Shown: positions 34,292 to 43,248 of the stretch, piece by piece | Position numbering within the stretch: the stretch's first letter is position 1 | Layout of the letters: the number at the start of each line of letters is the position of its first letter | Source: an uncultured Bacteroidales bacterium | GTDB lineage: Bacteria; Bacteroidota; Bacteroidia; Bacteroidales; FEN-979 | Direction: 5' to 3' | Assembly: GCA_903877385.1 (NCBI GenBank) | Contig: CAIRDP010000010.1 | Coordinates: 62,001 to 126,000 of the forward strand | Length of the DNA: 64,000 bases | Program-made: the position numbers and the translations under genes | Notes under the pieces: model-generated | Seen by the model: only the letters and a program-made list of their open reading frames with translations | What the model was told of the DNA's origin: nothing | Database searches by the model: none

Positions 34292-34813
34292 ATGAAAAAG
34301 TTAGCAAAGATTTTTGCCGTAATTGCACTTGTTTTCTGTATGTCAGCATTAACTCAGGCGCAGAATCCTGTTAAAATCGGCCATGTTGAATTCAATACCT
34401 TACTTCAGGCAATGCCCGGTATTGATTCGGTTAAAATTAAACTTCAGACTTATCAAAAGACCCTTACCGACCAGCTCGATGCCATGAAGGCTGAATTCGA
34501 GAATAAATATGGAGAATACCAGGCTCAGTCGGCAACCATGTCGGATCTTATCAAACAGACCAAAGAAAAAGAATTGCAGGACCTTCAGGCCCGTATCGAT
34601 GCTTTCCAGCAGAAAGCCCAGACTGATATGCAGACCAAGCAGCAGGAACTTGTACAGCCTTTCATTGACAAAGCGAAAGCTGCCGTCAAGGAAGTTGCAA
34701 AAGAGAACAAGTACACTTATATCATCAACTCCATTGAAGATGTCGTACTTTACAGTGAGGCTTCAGATGACGTGATGCCCCTTGTAAAGAAGAAACTTGG
34801 AATAGGTAACTAA
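34292..34813 (+). CDS. OmpH/Skp-family periplasmic chaperone
   Basis: A 173-residue protein of standard OmpH length: signal peptide (LVFCMSALTQAQ), KIGHVEFNTLLQAMPGID, a charged coiled coil of about 85 residues (KTLTDQLDAMKAEFENKYGE), and the closing strand TYIINSIEDVVLYS. It likely forms a trimeric chaperone that ferries outer-membrane proteins to BamA. It is the second of two tandem OmpH genes and has its own promoter and a strong terminator right after the stop. It lacks the low-complexity tail of its neighbour. Confidence 0.9.
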   Translation: MKKLAKIFAVIALVFCMSALTQAQNPVKIGHVEFNTLLQAMPGIDSVKIKLQTYQKTLTDQLDAMKAEFENKYGEYQAQSATMSDLIKQTKEKELQDLQARIDAFQQKAQTDMQTKQQELVQPFIDKAKAAVKEVAKENKYTYIINSIEDVVLYSEASDDVMPLVKKKLGIGN

Positions 34814-34815
34814 TC

Positions 34816-34848
34816 AAAAAAACCGGCTCGCAAGGGCCGGTTTTTTTT
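34816..34848 (+). terminator. Strong rho-independent terminator
   Basis: AAAACCGGC and GCCGGTTTT pair around an 8-nt loop and run into eight T residues, starting 3 bp after the stop of the second OmpH gene. It ends the envelope cluster and also faces the convergent carbonic-anhydrase-like gene. Confidence 0.9.
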
Positions 34849-34849
34849 G

Positions 34850-35377
34850 TCATGGCAGAGGCTCATCCCCATACCATGAAGCGTATCTGTTATAATTGCG
34901 CGATATCCTGTTCACCTGTCCTTCAAGCAATGCCTGGTCAATATCCTTAACCTTCCTGGCAGGGATCCCGGCCCATACTGAACCGGATTCAACCCTGCTG
35001 CCTTCTGTAACCACGGCTCCCGCCCCGATTATCGAATTGCTGCTGATCACCGCCCCGTCCATGACGATTGCACCCATGCCGACGAGCACATTGTCATTGA
35101 TGGTGCAACCGTGAATAATGGCGTTATGGGCAATAGAAACATTGTTCCCGATATCAACCGGCCATTTCTGGTAAGTGCAGTGGATTATGGCTCCGTCCTG
35201 GATGTTCACGTTATTGCCGATTCGTATATAATGAACATCGCCCCTGATAACGGCATTGAACCATACACTGCAGTCATCCCCCATTACAACATCACCGGTT
35301 ATTGTCGCATTATCGGCCAGAAAGCAATTCTTTCCGAATTTCGGAACCACCCCTTTGACAGCTTTTATCAGTGCCAT
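34850..35377 (-). CDS. Gamma-carbonic anhydrase-like hexapeptide-repeat protein
   Basis: A 175-residue left-handed beta-helix protein, starting at the ATG at 35377 (MALIKAVKGVVPKFGKN). The open frame extends farther but only into the nadB 3' end. Hexapeptide repeats run from about residue 18 to 120 (CFLADNATITGDVVMGDDCSV, IRIGNNVNIQDGAIIH, VSIAHNAIIHGCTINDNVLVG). The metal-ligand pattern of gamma-CA proteins is present: His in GAIIHC, SIAHNAIIHG. It may hydrate CO2 or be a related acyltransferase-like protein; activity is often lost in this group. It lies 40 bp downstream of nadB. Confidence 0.88.
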   Translation of the reverse strand: MALIKAVKGVVPKFGKNCFLADNATITGDVVMGDDCSVWFNAVIRGDVHYIRIGNNVNIQDGAIIHCTYQKWPVDIGNNVSIAHNAIIHGCTINDNVLVGMGAIVMDGAVISSNSIIGAGAVVTEGSRVESGSVWAGIPARKVKDIDQALLEGQVNRISRNYNRYASWYGDEPLP

Positions 35378-35417
35378 TTGCAGCTTGGTTTGAATTAAAG
35401 AATATAGTTTGGCTGGC

Positions 35418-36992
35418 TTATTTTCTTTTCGAAACGCTGGGATAATCAAGGGAATAATGCAGCCCCCTGCTTTCATGCCTGGCCCTCGCAGCCTTGATGA
35501 TCAGGTAACCTATATTGATCAGGTTGCGCACCTCGCAAATCTTCTTCGTAAGGATTGAGCGGTCGTACAGTTCCTCTGTTTCCCTGTATAAAAGTTCCAG
35601 CCGGTCCTGGGCCCTCTGCAGGCGCAGGTTTGACCTCACTATGCCCACATAATTGCTCATGATGCTCTGAACTTCTTTCAGGGTCTGGGTGATCAGCACC
35701 ATCTCCTCGTTCAGGACAGTACCTTCGGCATTCCAGTCGGGGATCTCATCATGTATCCTTATCGAACTGATCTTGCTGATGGCATCGACGCTGGAACGAT
35801 GTGAGAATACCAGTGATTCGAGCAGTGAATTCGAGGCAAGCCGGTTGGCGCCATGAAGGCCGGTACAGGCACATTCGCCTGAAGCATAGAGGTTCAGGAT
35901 GTTGCTTCTTCCGAACTCATCCGTGCGGATCCCCCCGCAGGTGTAATGGGCTGCAGGTACGACAGGGATCAGGTCCCTGGTGATGTCGATCCCTACACTC
36001 AGGCATTTTGCATAGATGGTCGGAAAATGATTGATCACTTCATTCTTCGGAAGATGGCGGCAGTCGAGACATACATAATCATCCCCGCTGATCTTCATCT
36101 CGTTGTCGATGGCACGTGTTACGATATCCCTGGGTGCGAGTGCAAGCCTGGAGTCGTACTTAAACATGAATTCCTTGCCTTCGCGCGTTTTAAGCTGTCC
36201 CCCGAAACCCCTCACCGCTTCAGATATCAGGAAGGCCGGCTTTTCTTCAGGATGGTAAAGTGAAGTAGGATGGAACTGGATAAATTCCATATTGTCAACG
36301 GCCCCCTTCGCCCTGTAAACCATGGCGATCCCGTCGCCGGTGGAGATCAGAGGGTTGGTGGTATTCGTATACACATTGCCCGCTCCGCCTGTGGCAACCA
36401 GGGTTATTTTCGAAAGTATAGTATCGACCAGCCTTGTACGCGGATTGATAACATATACCCCATAGCATGTGATATCCCTGGTTTTTTTATTAACTTCAAT
36501 GCCCAGGTGGTGCTGGGTTATAAGGTCCACGGTAAAATAATCTTCAAGGATTTCAATGTTGGGATGGCGTTTCACCTGGTCCAGGAGGGTATCTTCTATC
36601 TCCCGGCCTGTTTTATCCTTATGGTGCATCACCCTGTATTCAGAATGCCCGCCTTCCTTGGCCAGGTCAAATTTTCCCGACTTTGTTTTGTCGAATTTGG
36701 CTCCCCAGCGGATCAGCTCCCTGATCCGGTCGGTTGATTCGGTAATGGTAAGCCTTACAATATGTTCATCACAAAGGCCGTCACCCGCAATGATGGTGTC
36801 CTGGATATGTTTCTCAAACGTATCGGGCGTATGCATTACGGCAGCAATCCCGCCCTGGGCCCAGCTTGTGGCGGTATCATCCATTTTTGATTTGGTCACA
36901 ATGCAAACCTTACCGTGCTTTGCCACCTTAAGCGCAAAGGATAATCCGGCTATGCCCGAACCAATTACCAGGAAATCGACTATTTTTCGCAT
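35418..36992 (-). CDS. nadB: L-aspartate oxidase NadB
   Basis: A 524-residue flavoenzyme that converts aspartate to iminoaspartate in NAD synthesis. FAD-binding GSGIAGLSFAL is at about 11-21. The succinate-dehydrogenase-like core contains SWAQGGIAAV, EGGHSEYRVMHHKDKTG, QFHPTSLY and the catalytic stretch HYTCGGIRTDEFG; SGECACTGLHGANRLASNSLLE binds FAD. A helical C-terminal domain follows. The start is the ATG at 36992; an upstream TTG is possible. It sits 12 bp after sucB on the same strand. The usual partners nadA and nadC are not in this window. Confidence 0.95.
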   Translation of the reverse strand: MRKIVDFLVIGSGIAGLSFALKVAKHGKVCIVTKSKMDDTATSWAQGGIAAVMHTPDTFEKHIQDTIIAGDGLCDEHIVRLTITESTDRIRELIRWGAKFDKTKSGKFDLAKEGGHSEYRVMHHKDKTGREIEDTLLDQVKRHPNIEILEDYFTVDLITQHHLGIEVNKKTRDITCYGVYVINPRTRLVDTILSKITLVATGGAGNVYTNTTNPLISTGDGIAMVYRAKGAVDNMEFIQFHPTSLYHPEEKPAFLISEAVRGFGGQLKTREGKEFMFKYDSRLALAPRDIVTRAIDNEMKISGDDYVCLDCRHLPKNEVINHFPTIYAKCLSVGIDITRDLIPVVPAAHYTCGGIRTDEFGRSNILNLYASGECACTGLHGANRLASNSLLESLVFSHRSSVDAISKISSIRIHDEIPDWNAEGTVLNEEMVLITQTLKEVQSIMSNYVGIVRSNLRLQRAQDRLELLYRETEELYDRSILTKKICEVRNLINIGYLIIKAARARHESRGLHYSLDYPSVSKRK

Positions 36993-37004
36993 GATCAATG
37001 AGTT

Positions 37005-38264
37005 TTACAGGTCGAGAAGAAGGGTAATGGGGTCTTCGCCCATGGTAAGCATTTTTAAAGGATCCTCAACCAGTTCCTTCACTTTGATCAGGAAGCTCAC
37101 ACTCTCGCGCCCGTCAATAACCCTGTGGTCATACGAAAGGGCAACATACATCATGGGTGCCACCACAACCTGCCTGTCCACCGCGATGGGCCTGTCCATG
37201 ATCTTGTGCATTCCAAGGATGGCGCTTTGAGGAGGGTTCAGGATTGGAGTCGACATGAGCGAGCCAAACACTCCCCCGTTCGTGATCGTGAAAGTGCCTC
37301 CTTTCATGTCATCGATAGTGATCCTTCCTTCCCTGGCTTTGACGGCATATTCCTTGATCTTTATCTCAAGCCCTGCAAGGCTGAGCGATTCGGCGTTCCT
37401 GATCACCGGGACTACCAGTCCCTTGGGTGCGCTTACGGCAATGCCGATATCCACGTATTTCGGGCTTACCAGTTCGTCCCCGTCTATCATGCTGTTTACC
37501 TGGGGAAAATCCTGGAGAGCAATGGTCACTGCCTTTGAAAACAGCGACATCAGCCCTATGCCCACTCCGTACTTGACTTTGAAAACATCGCTGTACTTAT
37601 CTTTAAGCTTAAGGGCGGCAGTCATGTTGATCTCGTTGAAAGTCGTCAGCATGGCTGTCTGGTTCTTCACTGCAACCAGTCTTTCGGCAAGTTTGACCCT
37701 GAGGGTCGTAAGTTTCTTCCTTTCTTCTTTTCTAATGCTGCTGAACGCGGATGGAGGAGCGTCGGCTTTGCGGCCCCGGATAAAGTCTTCAACATCATTC
37801 CGGTTAATTTTCTTCCCGGGATAAGCCCTTGCCAGCTCCGTTGCTTTAACTCCTTTATCCTCGATGATCCTTTTTGCCAGGGGAGATGCATGCAGGCTGG
37901 CCGGGCTTCCATCTGCAACATCTGACTTAACTTCAGCAGGACCTGGTCCGGAACCCTCAGCCGGGTCGTTTTTGTCGGGACTTGAGGCCTTAGGCGAAGC
38001 CTGTGGCTTTTTACCCCCCGAAGGGGCGGCCGAAAGTTCAATAACGGCAATTACAGAGCCTACGGCAATGGTGTCGCCTTCGGCAGCTTTGAAGCTGATG
38101 ATCCCATCTTCGGGGGATGCTACCGGGAAAGATGCCTTGTCGGAATCGATCTCGACAATCTCCTGGTCTTTTTCAACCTGTTCCCCATCGCTGACAAGCC
38201 ATTTTGCAAGCTGCACCTGTGTAATAGATTCACCCGGACTGGGCACTTTTATTTCAATAGCCAT
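37005..38264 (-). CDS. sucB: Dihydrolipoyllysine-residue succinyltransferase (E2 of 2-oxoglutarate dehydrogenase)
   Basis: A 419-residue E2 enzyme. It has an N-terminal lipoyl domain (1-78) with the lipoylated Lys in [10 protein letters not shown], a Pro/Ala/Ser/Lys-rich linker (about 80-120), a peripheral-subunit-binding domain (about 122-160; [19 protein letters not shown]) and a catalytic core (about 185-419) with the active-site His and Asp in [16 protein letters not shown]. It transfers the succinyl group to CoA. Its E1 partner sucA lies about 2.1 kb upstream on the same strand, separated by a T9SS protein gene and a tiny lipoprotein gene, so the pair is not adjacent as in many bacteria. 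E3 is not in the window. Confidence 0.94.
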   Translation of the reverse strand: MAIEIKVPSPGESITQVQLAKWLVSDGEQVEKDQEIVEIDSDKASFPVASPEDGIISFKAAEGDTIAVGSVIAVIELSAAPSGGKKPQASPKASSPDKNDPAEGSGPGPAEVKSDVADGSPASLHASPLAKRIIEDKGVKATELARAYPGKKINRNDVEDFIRGRKADAPPSAFSSIRKEERKKLTTLRVKLAERLVAVKNQTAMLTTFNEINMTAALKLKDKYSDVFKVKYGVGIGLMSLFSKAVTIALQDFPQVNSMIDGDELVSPKYVDIGIAVSAPKGLVVPVIRNAESLSLAGLEIKIKEYAVKAREGRITIDDMKGGTFTITNGGVFGSLMSTPILNPPQSAILGMHKIMDRPIAVDRQVVVAPMMYVALSYDHRVIDGRESVSFLIKVKELVEDPLKMLTMGEDPITLLLDL

Positions 38265-38269
38265 ATCTG

Positions 38270-38497
38270 TTATTTCCTTTTCTGCCTGGCGTTCTTTAAT
38301 GAATCAACGGTTTTTTGATCCGCCGAATTGTGTATGACCCTCTGATTATATTCTTTTACTGATGTTTTGTTTACAGTGTCGGTCCTGATCTCTCCCGTCT
38401 TTTCTGCCTTCCCTGAATGCTGTGCGTTTTTGGGACTGCAGAAAAGAAGGAAGGGGACCAGCAGTAATATGTTAACCCTCAACAATGATCTTTTCAT
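38270..38497 (-). CDS. Small putative lipoprotein
   Basis: A 75-residue protein with a basic, hydrophobic start and a lipobox ([10 protein letters not shown]; Cys20), followed by a hydrophilic Lys/Thr/Asn-rich remainder ([20 protein letters not shown]). Family not recognised. It overlaps the 3' end of the T9SS gene by 26 bp and ends 5 bp before sucB, so the open frame is placed as in an operon. The lipoprotein-like start and tight spacing favour a real gene, but the length leaves room for doubt. Confidence 0.55.
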   Translation of the reverse strand: MKRSLLRVNILLLVPFLLFCSPKNAQHSGKAEKTGEIRTDTVNKTSVKEYNQRVIHNSADQKTVDSLKNARQKRK

Positions 38498-40343
38498 TTT
38501 TCAGAACAGTGTTATTTGATTTCAGGATGATAAAATAAACCCCCGGTTTAAGGTTTGCCTTATTGAAGCTGAGTATGTTCTTACCCGAATACCCCTTGCC
38601 TTCGAATAAATTCTTTACAAGCTGCCCATTGGCATCCATAATGCTGACGGAAACGGGCGCGGCTTCGTTCAGTGAGAATTCAAGGGAAAAGATGGAGACT
38701 ACGGGATTAGGGTAAACATTCATAGCCAGTAATTGTCCTGAGCCTTCGGCAATGCCGTTGGTGTTGTCAAAAATTTCGGCAATCCAGGTATCCCATTTAT
38801 TGTCGGATCCGCCGAAAGCCCCGCTCATCCAGCAGGTAGCAGGACTGCTGGCATTGTATTTCCTGTAAATGCCTGAATAATCCCCCATCCTTTCGGGGCT
38901 GCCTGTATAATAAACATAGTTGTCGCCAGGATGTACTTCAACCGAGCCCGACCAGTTCATTAAATTATCGCATTCCACAACCCGCATCGAGGGAAACACC
39001 GAGGTGCTTACCTTTTGAAATCCGATCATAACGGCCTGGTCTGAGCTGTTCACACCGCTAGAAGCCACTGAAGGATAACAGTAATCGGCTCCGTCAAGAC
39101 CGAAAGTCATGGAAGTATTGGTGCTGGTCCCCAGGTCAAAGCGATTATAGTTAATGCCGCAAGAGCCGCTGGGACGCATTGAATTGAATACGAAATGGAC
39201 CTTGCCGTTAAGGTAAAAACCGCCAAGCGTGCGGGAATCATTGGTGTTCAGGAGTACCGATGTGTTTGGCTGGGGTGCATCCGGGGCAACCTTGTAATCC
39301 AAGGTGTTGATGGTGTAATGATTTAATTGGGCATTTCCCGTTGAACGGTCATCGGTGAGGTCGTAAAAATTGAATTGGTTGGCGTCGGAGGATGAGGTGG
39401 CTATGAGGTAGCAGCCCGGCCCGTAACTCCCACCTTGTCCGTTCGACAATGGGCAGATTGTAAACGGGTTGCCGTCAATGCCATACCAGACTGTATGGTA
39501 TAAATCCTGTCCGGCAAATGCGGGCCCTTTTGTAAACTGGTAGATCACAGCCTGGCTGAAATGGCCGTCGGAATCCCTGAACAGGTTCCCCGTGATATAA
39601 AGCTCATTATTGGAATATGCAAGTTTGGGATAGTCAAAGGCACATCCGTCGTTCAGAGGATTTCCTGTGATTTTATAGTACCACCATCCGTCAATGGGAT
39701 CGTTTGATTTTGAAAAGAAAATAAGCAGGTTGGAAGTGCTTGAGCTCAGGGGGGAAACCTGGCAGAAGAACACGAAGCGGTCGACCCCTGCATCGTAGAT
39801 CACAACAGGGTCGCAAACTCCTTTAACCGAAGCGTCGCCTATGAATGTGAGCAGGTCGTTATAATACCGGTTGGAGCCCTGGGTGTCGGTATAATAAATG
39901 ATAGTATTGGTTACGCTTACGACCAAACCACCGTTTGAAACAGCCACGCAGTTATCCAGTGGAGAACTGCCGTTACAATGGTTGCCCGCGAAACTTGCCC
40001 CCACCGAAGGAGCCATGGCAGAGCCTGAGTTTTCGGAAGAAACAGATTTTTGTTTTAAGAATTCCATTTTCATTTTAAGCCGTTCGGCTTTCAGTTTTTC
40101 AACTTTTTCGTCATTCTCTGAAGAATGGATGATGGGAGCCGGGTTTACGATGGCCCTCCATTGGAGGTCTGCACCGGGATAATTGACAAGTCCCTTGCAG
40201 GGGGCGGAAAAATTAATGGATCTGGATCCGTTTGTGGGATGGTACTGCCGGTTAAGGGCCGACAAATCTGCTTTACCTTGCTGTGCAAGTGTTAAACCAG
40301 CCGGCAGCAGAAAAACAATCAAAAACAGGTACATTTTTTTCAT
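38472..40343 (-). CDS. T9SS type A secreted protein of unknown function
   Basis: A 623-residue secreted protein with a signal peptide (MKKMYLFLIVFLLPAGLTLAQ). The large middle (about 110-520) contains blocks such as NCVAVSNGGLVVSVTNTIIYY, GVCDPVVIYDAGVDRFVFFCQ and AFDYPKLAYSNNELYITGN, split by loops, suggesting a beta-propeller-like fold. The C-terminal about 80 residues are a T9SS type A sorting domain ([35 protein letters not shown]). Cargo function unknown. It lies between sucA and sucB on the same strand, 61 bp after sucA, with no metabolic link evident. Confidence 0.82.
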   Translation of the reverse strand: MKKMYLFLIVFLLPAGLTLAQQGKADLSALNRQYHPTNGSRSINFSAPCKGLVNYPGADLQWRAIVNPAPIIHSSENDEKVEKLKAERLKMKMEFLKQKSVSSENSGSAMAPSVGASFAGNHCNGSSPLDNCVAVSNGGLVVSVTNTIIYYTDTQGSNRYYNDLLTFIGDASVKGVCDPVVIYDAGVDRFVFFCQVSPLSSSTSNLLIFFSKSNDPIDGWWYYKITGNPLNDGCAFDYPKLAYSNNELYITGNLFRDSDGHFSQAVIYQFTKGPAFAGQDLYHTVWYGIDGNPFTICPLSNGQGGSYGPGCYLIATSSSDANQFNFYDLTDDRSTGNAQLNHYTINTLDYKVAPDAPQPNTSVLLNTNDSRTLGGFYLNGKVHFVFNSMRPSGSCGINYNRFDLGTSTNTSMTFGLDGADYCYPSVASSGVNSSDQAVMIGFQKVSTSVFPSMRVVECDNLMNWSGSVEVHPGDNYVYYTGSPERMGDYSGIYRKYNASSPATCWMSGAFGGSDNKWDTWIAEIFDNTNGIAEGSGQLLAMNVYPNPVVSIFSLEFSLNEAAPVSVSIMDANGQLVKNLFEGKGYSGKNILSFNKANLKPGVYFIILKSNNTVLKNEKIIVEG

Positions 40344-40404
40344 GGCTGAAGGTTTTGGAAATGCTAAGATAATGAAAATTAATCCCGGTTAAAAACAAGC
40401 GGGC

Positions 40405-43170
40405 TCATTTTTCAGCGCAATGCAGCCTGCATGAACCGTATGCCAATTCGCAGCTGCATTTGCCCAAAGCTTTTTCAACCAGCAGGTTTTGCTGTACTTT
40501 ATGGAGTTGGGAGGAACCGGTGGCCGGGCTTCCGCTTGGCGGCCTGGCTACGTAGGTAAGCTCCAGCTTAAGGAAATTATGGACAATGTAATTGAGGGAG
40601 CCCATATTGGCAGGTTCTTCCTGAACCCATTCAAAGTGTTTCGCAGCAGGGTAGCCTGCAACAATTTCGGCCAGCCTTTTTTCGGGAAGGGGGTATAGCT
40701 GTTCAAGCCTGATCACAGCCACGTTCCGGATACCCAGCTGGGCCCTCTTTTCAATGATATCGTAATACACTTTGCCTGAACAGAAGACCAGTTTTGTGAC
40801 TTTGCTTTTATCGGCAAGGCTGTCGTCAATGACTTCCATGAATCCGCCCCTGGTGAATTCGCTGAGTTTAGAAACACATAAAGGGTGCCTGAGAAGGCTT
40901 TTGGGGGTGAAAATAACAAGGGGCTTACGAAATTCACGGCTTAGCTGCCTTCGTAGCACATGGAAGAAGTTTGCCGGTGTTGTACAGTTTGTGATCTGCC
41001 AGTTATAATGCCCCGAAAGTGTAAGGAAACGCTCCAGCCTGGCGCTTGAATGTTCGGGACCCTGTCCTTCATACCCATGAGGCAGGAACAGGACCAGGCC
41101 GTTCATGACTTTCCACTTGTCTTCGGCGCTGCTGAGGTACTGGTCGATGATCACCTGTGTGCCGTTATTGAAATCACCGAACTGGGCTTCCCATATCGTC
41201 AGCCCGTTTGGGGCTGCAAACGCAAACCCGTATTCGAATCCAAGTACCCCGTATTCCGAAAGCAGGGAATTATAAATCCTGAACGGGGCCTGCCCATCGC
41301 TGACATTTGCCAAGGGAATGAATTTATCCTCCGAGTCTTCAACCGTGAGGACTGCATGCCTGTGTGAAAAAGTCCCCCGCTGCGAATCCTGGCCGCTGAT
41401 CCTCACAGGATGGCCTTCCTTAACCAGGCTGCCATAGGCAAGGAGCTCTCCCATAGCCCAGTCGAGGCGGCCTTCCCCTTCAAGCATGGCCCTGCGGTCT
41501 TCCTGCAGCTTAACTATCTTGCGGAAGAATTTGAGGTCTTCGGGCAGAAAAGTAAGTTTGTTGCCTATCTCCCTCAAGGTCGGTTCAGGAATGGCTGTCA
41601 CCGGAGAACCAGTGAAATCGGCTGGCACAGCCCGGCGGAGGCCTTTCCACAGGGGGCCAAGGAAAGAAGCGATATCGGCTTTTTCTATGGTTTTGGATGC
41701 CTGGAATGCCTGTTCAAGTGAGTCGTTTATTTCCTTCCTGATGTCATCAATGTTCAGTTTATCAGCTATCCCTTCTTCTTCAAGTTTTTTGATATAGATC
41801 TCCAGTGGATCGGGGTGCTGCTCGATTATCTTATACAGTACAGGCTGGGTGAAACGGGGCTCATCGCTCTCATTATGACCATATTTGCGGTAACCGAGAA
41901 GGTCGATGAAAACATCCTTGTGGAAATGCATACGGTATTCCATGGCAAGCTGTACAGTATATACCACGGCTTCCACATCATCGGAATTCACATGGAACAC
42001 AGGCGACTGAATGGCTTTGGCTACATCGGTGCAATAAACGCTCGATCGCCCGTCAAGGTAATTCGTGGTAAACCCGATCTGGTTGTTTGTGACCAGGTGG
42101 ATCGTTCCCCCGGTTTTATAGGCTTCAAGGTCGGCCATCTGTGTAGTTTCATACACAATGCCCTGTCCCGAGATGGATGCATCACCATGGATCAAAACAG
42201 GTACAAGCCGGGTGTTGTCGCCCTCATAGGCATACACGATGCGTCCGCGGGCAAGCCCTTCCACCACCGGGTCCACAGCTTCAAGGTGAGATGGATTGGG
42301 GCAAAGGGTGAGGTGGATCTGCTCACCGCTCCCGTTATCGACCGTAGTGGAATAGCCAAGATGGTATTTGACATCACCCAGCAATTCATCATCGCTGTAT
42401 TCTTTTCCTTCAAATTCAGAGAAGATCTGTTCAAAAGGCTTTTGCATGATATTCCCTAGTACGTTCAGCCTTCCCCTGTGGGCCATTCCAAGGATGAATT
42501 CCTTGACCCCCAGTTCAGCGCCTTTCATGATTACCGATGCCAGTGCAGGGATCAGGGATTCAACGCCTTCAAGCGAAAAACTTTTATGCCCGGGGAATTT
42601 TTTATGGATGAATTTCTCCATCAGCACGGCCTGGGCCAGTTTCCTGAGAATATGCTCTTTTTCACCGATTGAAAAGGAGGCTGCGTTCTTTACAGGCTCC
42701 ATCTTCGAAATGAACCACTCAACCACTTCCGGCCGGCGGATATAAAAATATTCTATCCCTATCGATTCACAATAGGTTTTCTGAAGATGGGCAATGATGT
42801 CGCTGAGTTTTGCGTTACCGAGCCCGAGTTCCTTACCTGCCTGGAAATGTTTTGCCAGGTCCTCTTTGCCAAGGCCGAAATTCTCGATGTCGAGGGTAGG
42901 GGAATACTTGCGCCTGGTTCTTACAGGATTTGTTTTTGTGAACAAATGGCCTCTCTGGCGGTAGGCAATGATCAGGTTCATGACCTTGAATTCATTGGGA
43001 TATAAAAATGCATCGCCTTCTTCGGCCTTGTAATTTTTCTGGCAGAATTCGAAGCCTTCGAAGAACTTCCGCCAGGATTCATCTACCGAGGCAGGATCTT
43101 TGCGGTATTTCTCAAGGAGATCCTCCATCACGGCATTATCCAACGTATTGAGATATGAAAATTGATCCAT
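40405..43170 (-). CDS. sucA: 2-oxoglutarate dehydrogenase E1 component
   Basis: A 921-residue thiamine-diphosphate enzyme of the OGDH E1 type, normal in length. The N-terminal segment (MDQFSYLNTLDNAVMEDLLEKY, then WRKFFEGFEF) is the family's E2-binding start. Active-site blocks follow: FILGMAHRGRLNVLGN, GDVKYHLGYS, the ThDP/Mg motif GDASISGQGIVYET with NNQIGFTTNYLDGRSS, and SGQDSQRGTFSHRHAV. The C-terminal part has the usual transketolase-like domain and a Cys-rich last 15 residues (KCSCELAYGSCRLHCAEK), which is unusual. It decarboxylates 2-oxoglutarate and passes the succinyl group to SucB (37005). A TATCTTTG promoter element lies 25 bp upstream. Confidence 0.95.
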   Translation of the reverse strand: MDQFSYLNTLDNAVMEDLLEKYRKDPASVDESWRKFFEGFEFCQKNYKAEEGDAFLYPNEFKVMNLIIAYRQRGHLFTKTNPVRTRRKYSPTLDIENFGLGKEDLAKHFQAGKELGLGNAKLSDIIAHLQKTYCESIGIEYFYIRRPEVVEWFISKMEPVKNAASFSIGEKEHILRKLAQAVLMEKFIHKKFPGHKSFSLEGVESLIPALASVIMKGAELGVKEFILGMAHRGRLNVLGNIMQKPFEQIFSEFEGKEYSDDELLGDVKYHLGYSTTVDNGSGEQIHLTLCPNPSHLEAVDPVVEGLARGRIVYAYEGDNTRLVPVLIHGDASISGQGIVYETTQMADLEAYKTGGTIHLVTNNQIGFTTNYLDGRSSVYCTDVAKAIQSPVFHVNSDDVEAVVYTVQLAMEYRMHFHKDVFIDLLGYRKYGHNESDEPRFTQPVLYKIIEQHPDPLEIYIKKLEEEGIADKLNIDDIRKEINDSLEQAFQASKTIEKADIASFLGPLWKGLRRAVPADFTGSPVTAIPEPTLREIGNKLTFLPEDLKFFRKIVKLQEDRRAMLEGEGRLDWAMGELLAYGSLVKEGHPVRISGQDSQRGTFSHRHAVLTVEDSEDKFIPLANVSDGQAPFRIYNSLLSEYGVLGFEYGFAFAAPNGLTIWEAQFGDFNNGTQVIIDQYLSSAEDKWKVMNGLVLFLPHGYEGQGPEHSSARLERFLTLSGHYNWQITNCTTPANFFHVLRRQLSREFRKPLVIFTPKSLLRHPLCVSKLSEFTRGGFMEVIDDSLADKSKVTKLVFCSGKVYYDIIEKRAQLGIRNVAVIRLEQLYPLPEKRLAEIVAGYPAAKHFEWVQEEPANMGSLNYIVHNFLKLELTYVARPPSGSPATGSSQLHKVQQNLLVEKALGKCSCELAYGSCRLHCAEK

Positions 43171-43194
43171 AAGTATTTGCTAAATGATAAAACA

Positions 43195-43202
43195 CAAAGA
43201 TA
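43195..43202 (-). promoter_or_regulatory. -7 promoter element for sucA (TATCTTTG)
   Basis: On the minus strand TATCTTTG lies 25 bp before the sucA ATG. A TTG occurs about 23 bp farther upstream, inside the heptamer array. Confidence 0.55.
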
Positions 43203-43220
43203 GATAAATAGCGAAGTTCG

Positions 43221-43248
43221 ATATTCAATATTCAATATTCGCTATTCC
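43221..43248. repeat. 7-bp-period tandem array directly 3' of dsbD
   Basis: ATATTCA, ATATTCA, ATATTCG, CTATTCC stand in tandem and end at the base next to the dsbD stop codon (43249-43251). They also lie just upstream of the sucA promoter. Confidence 0.7.
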
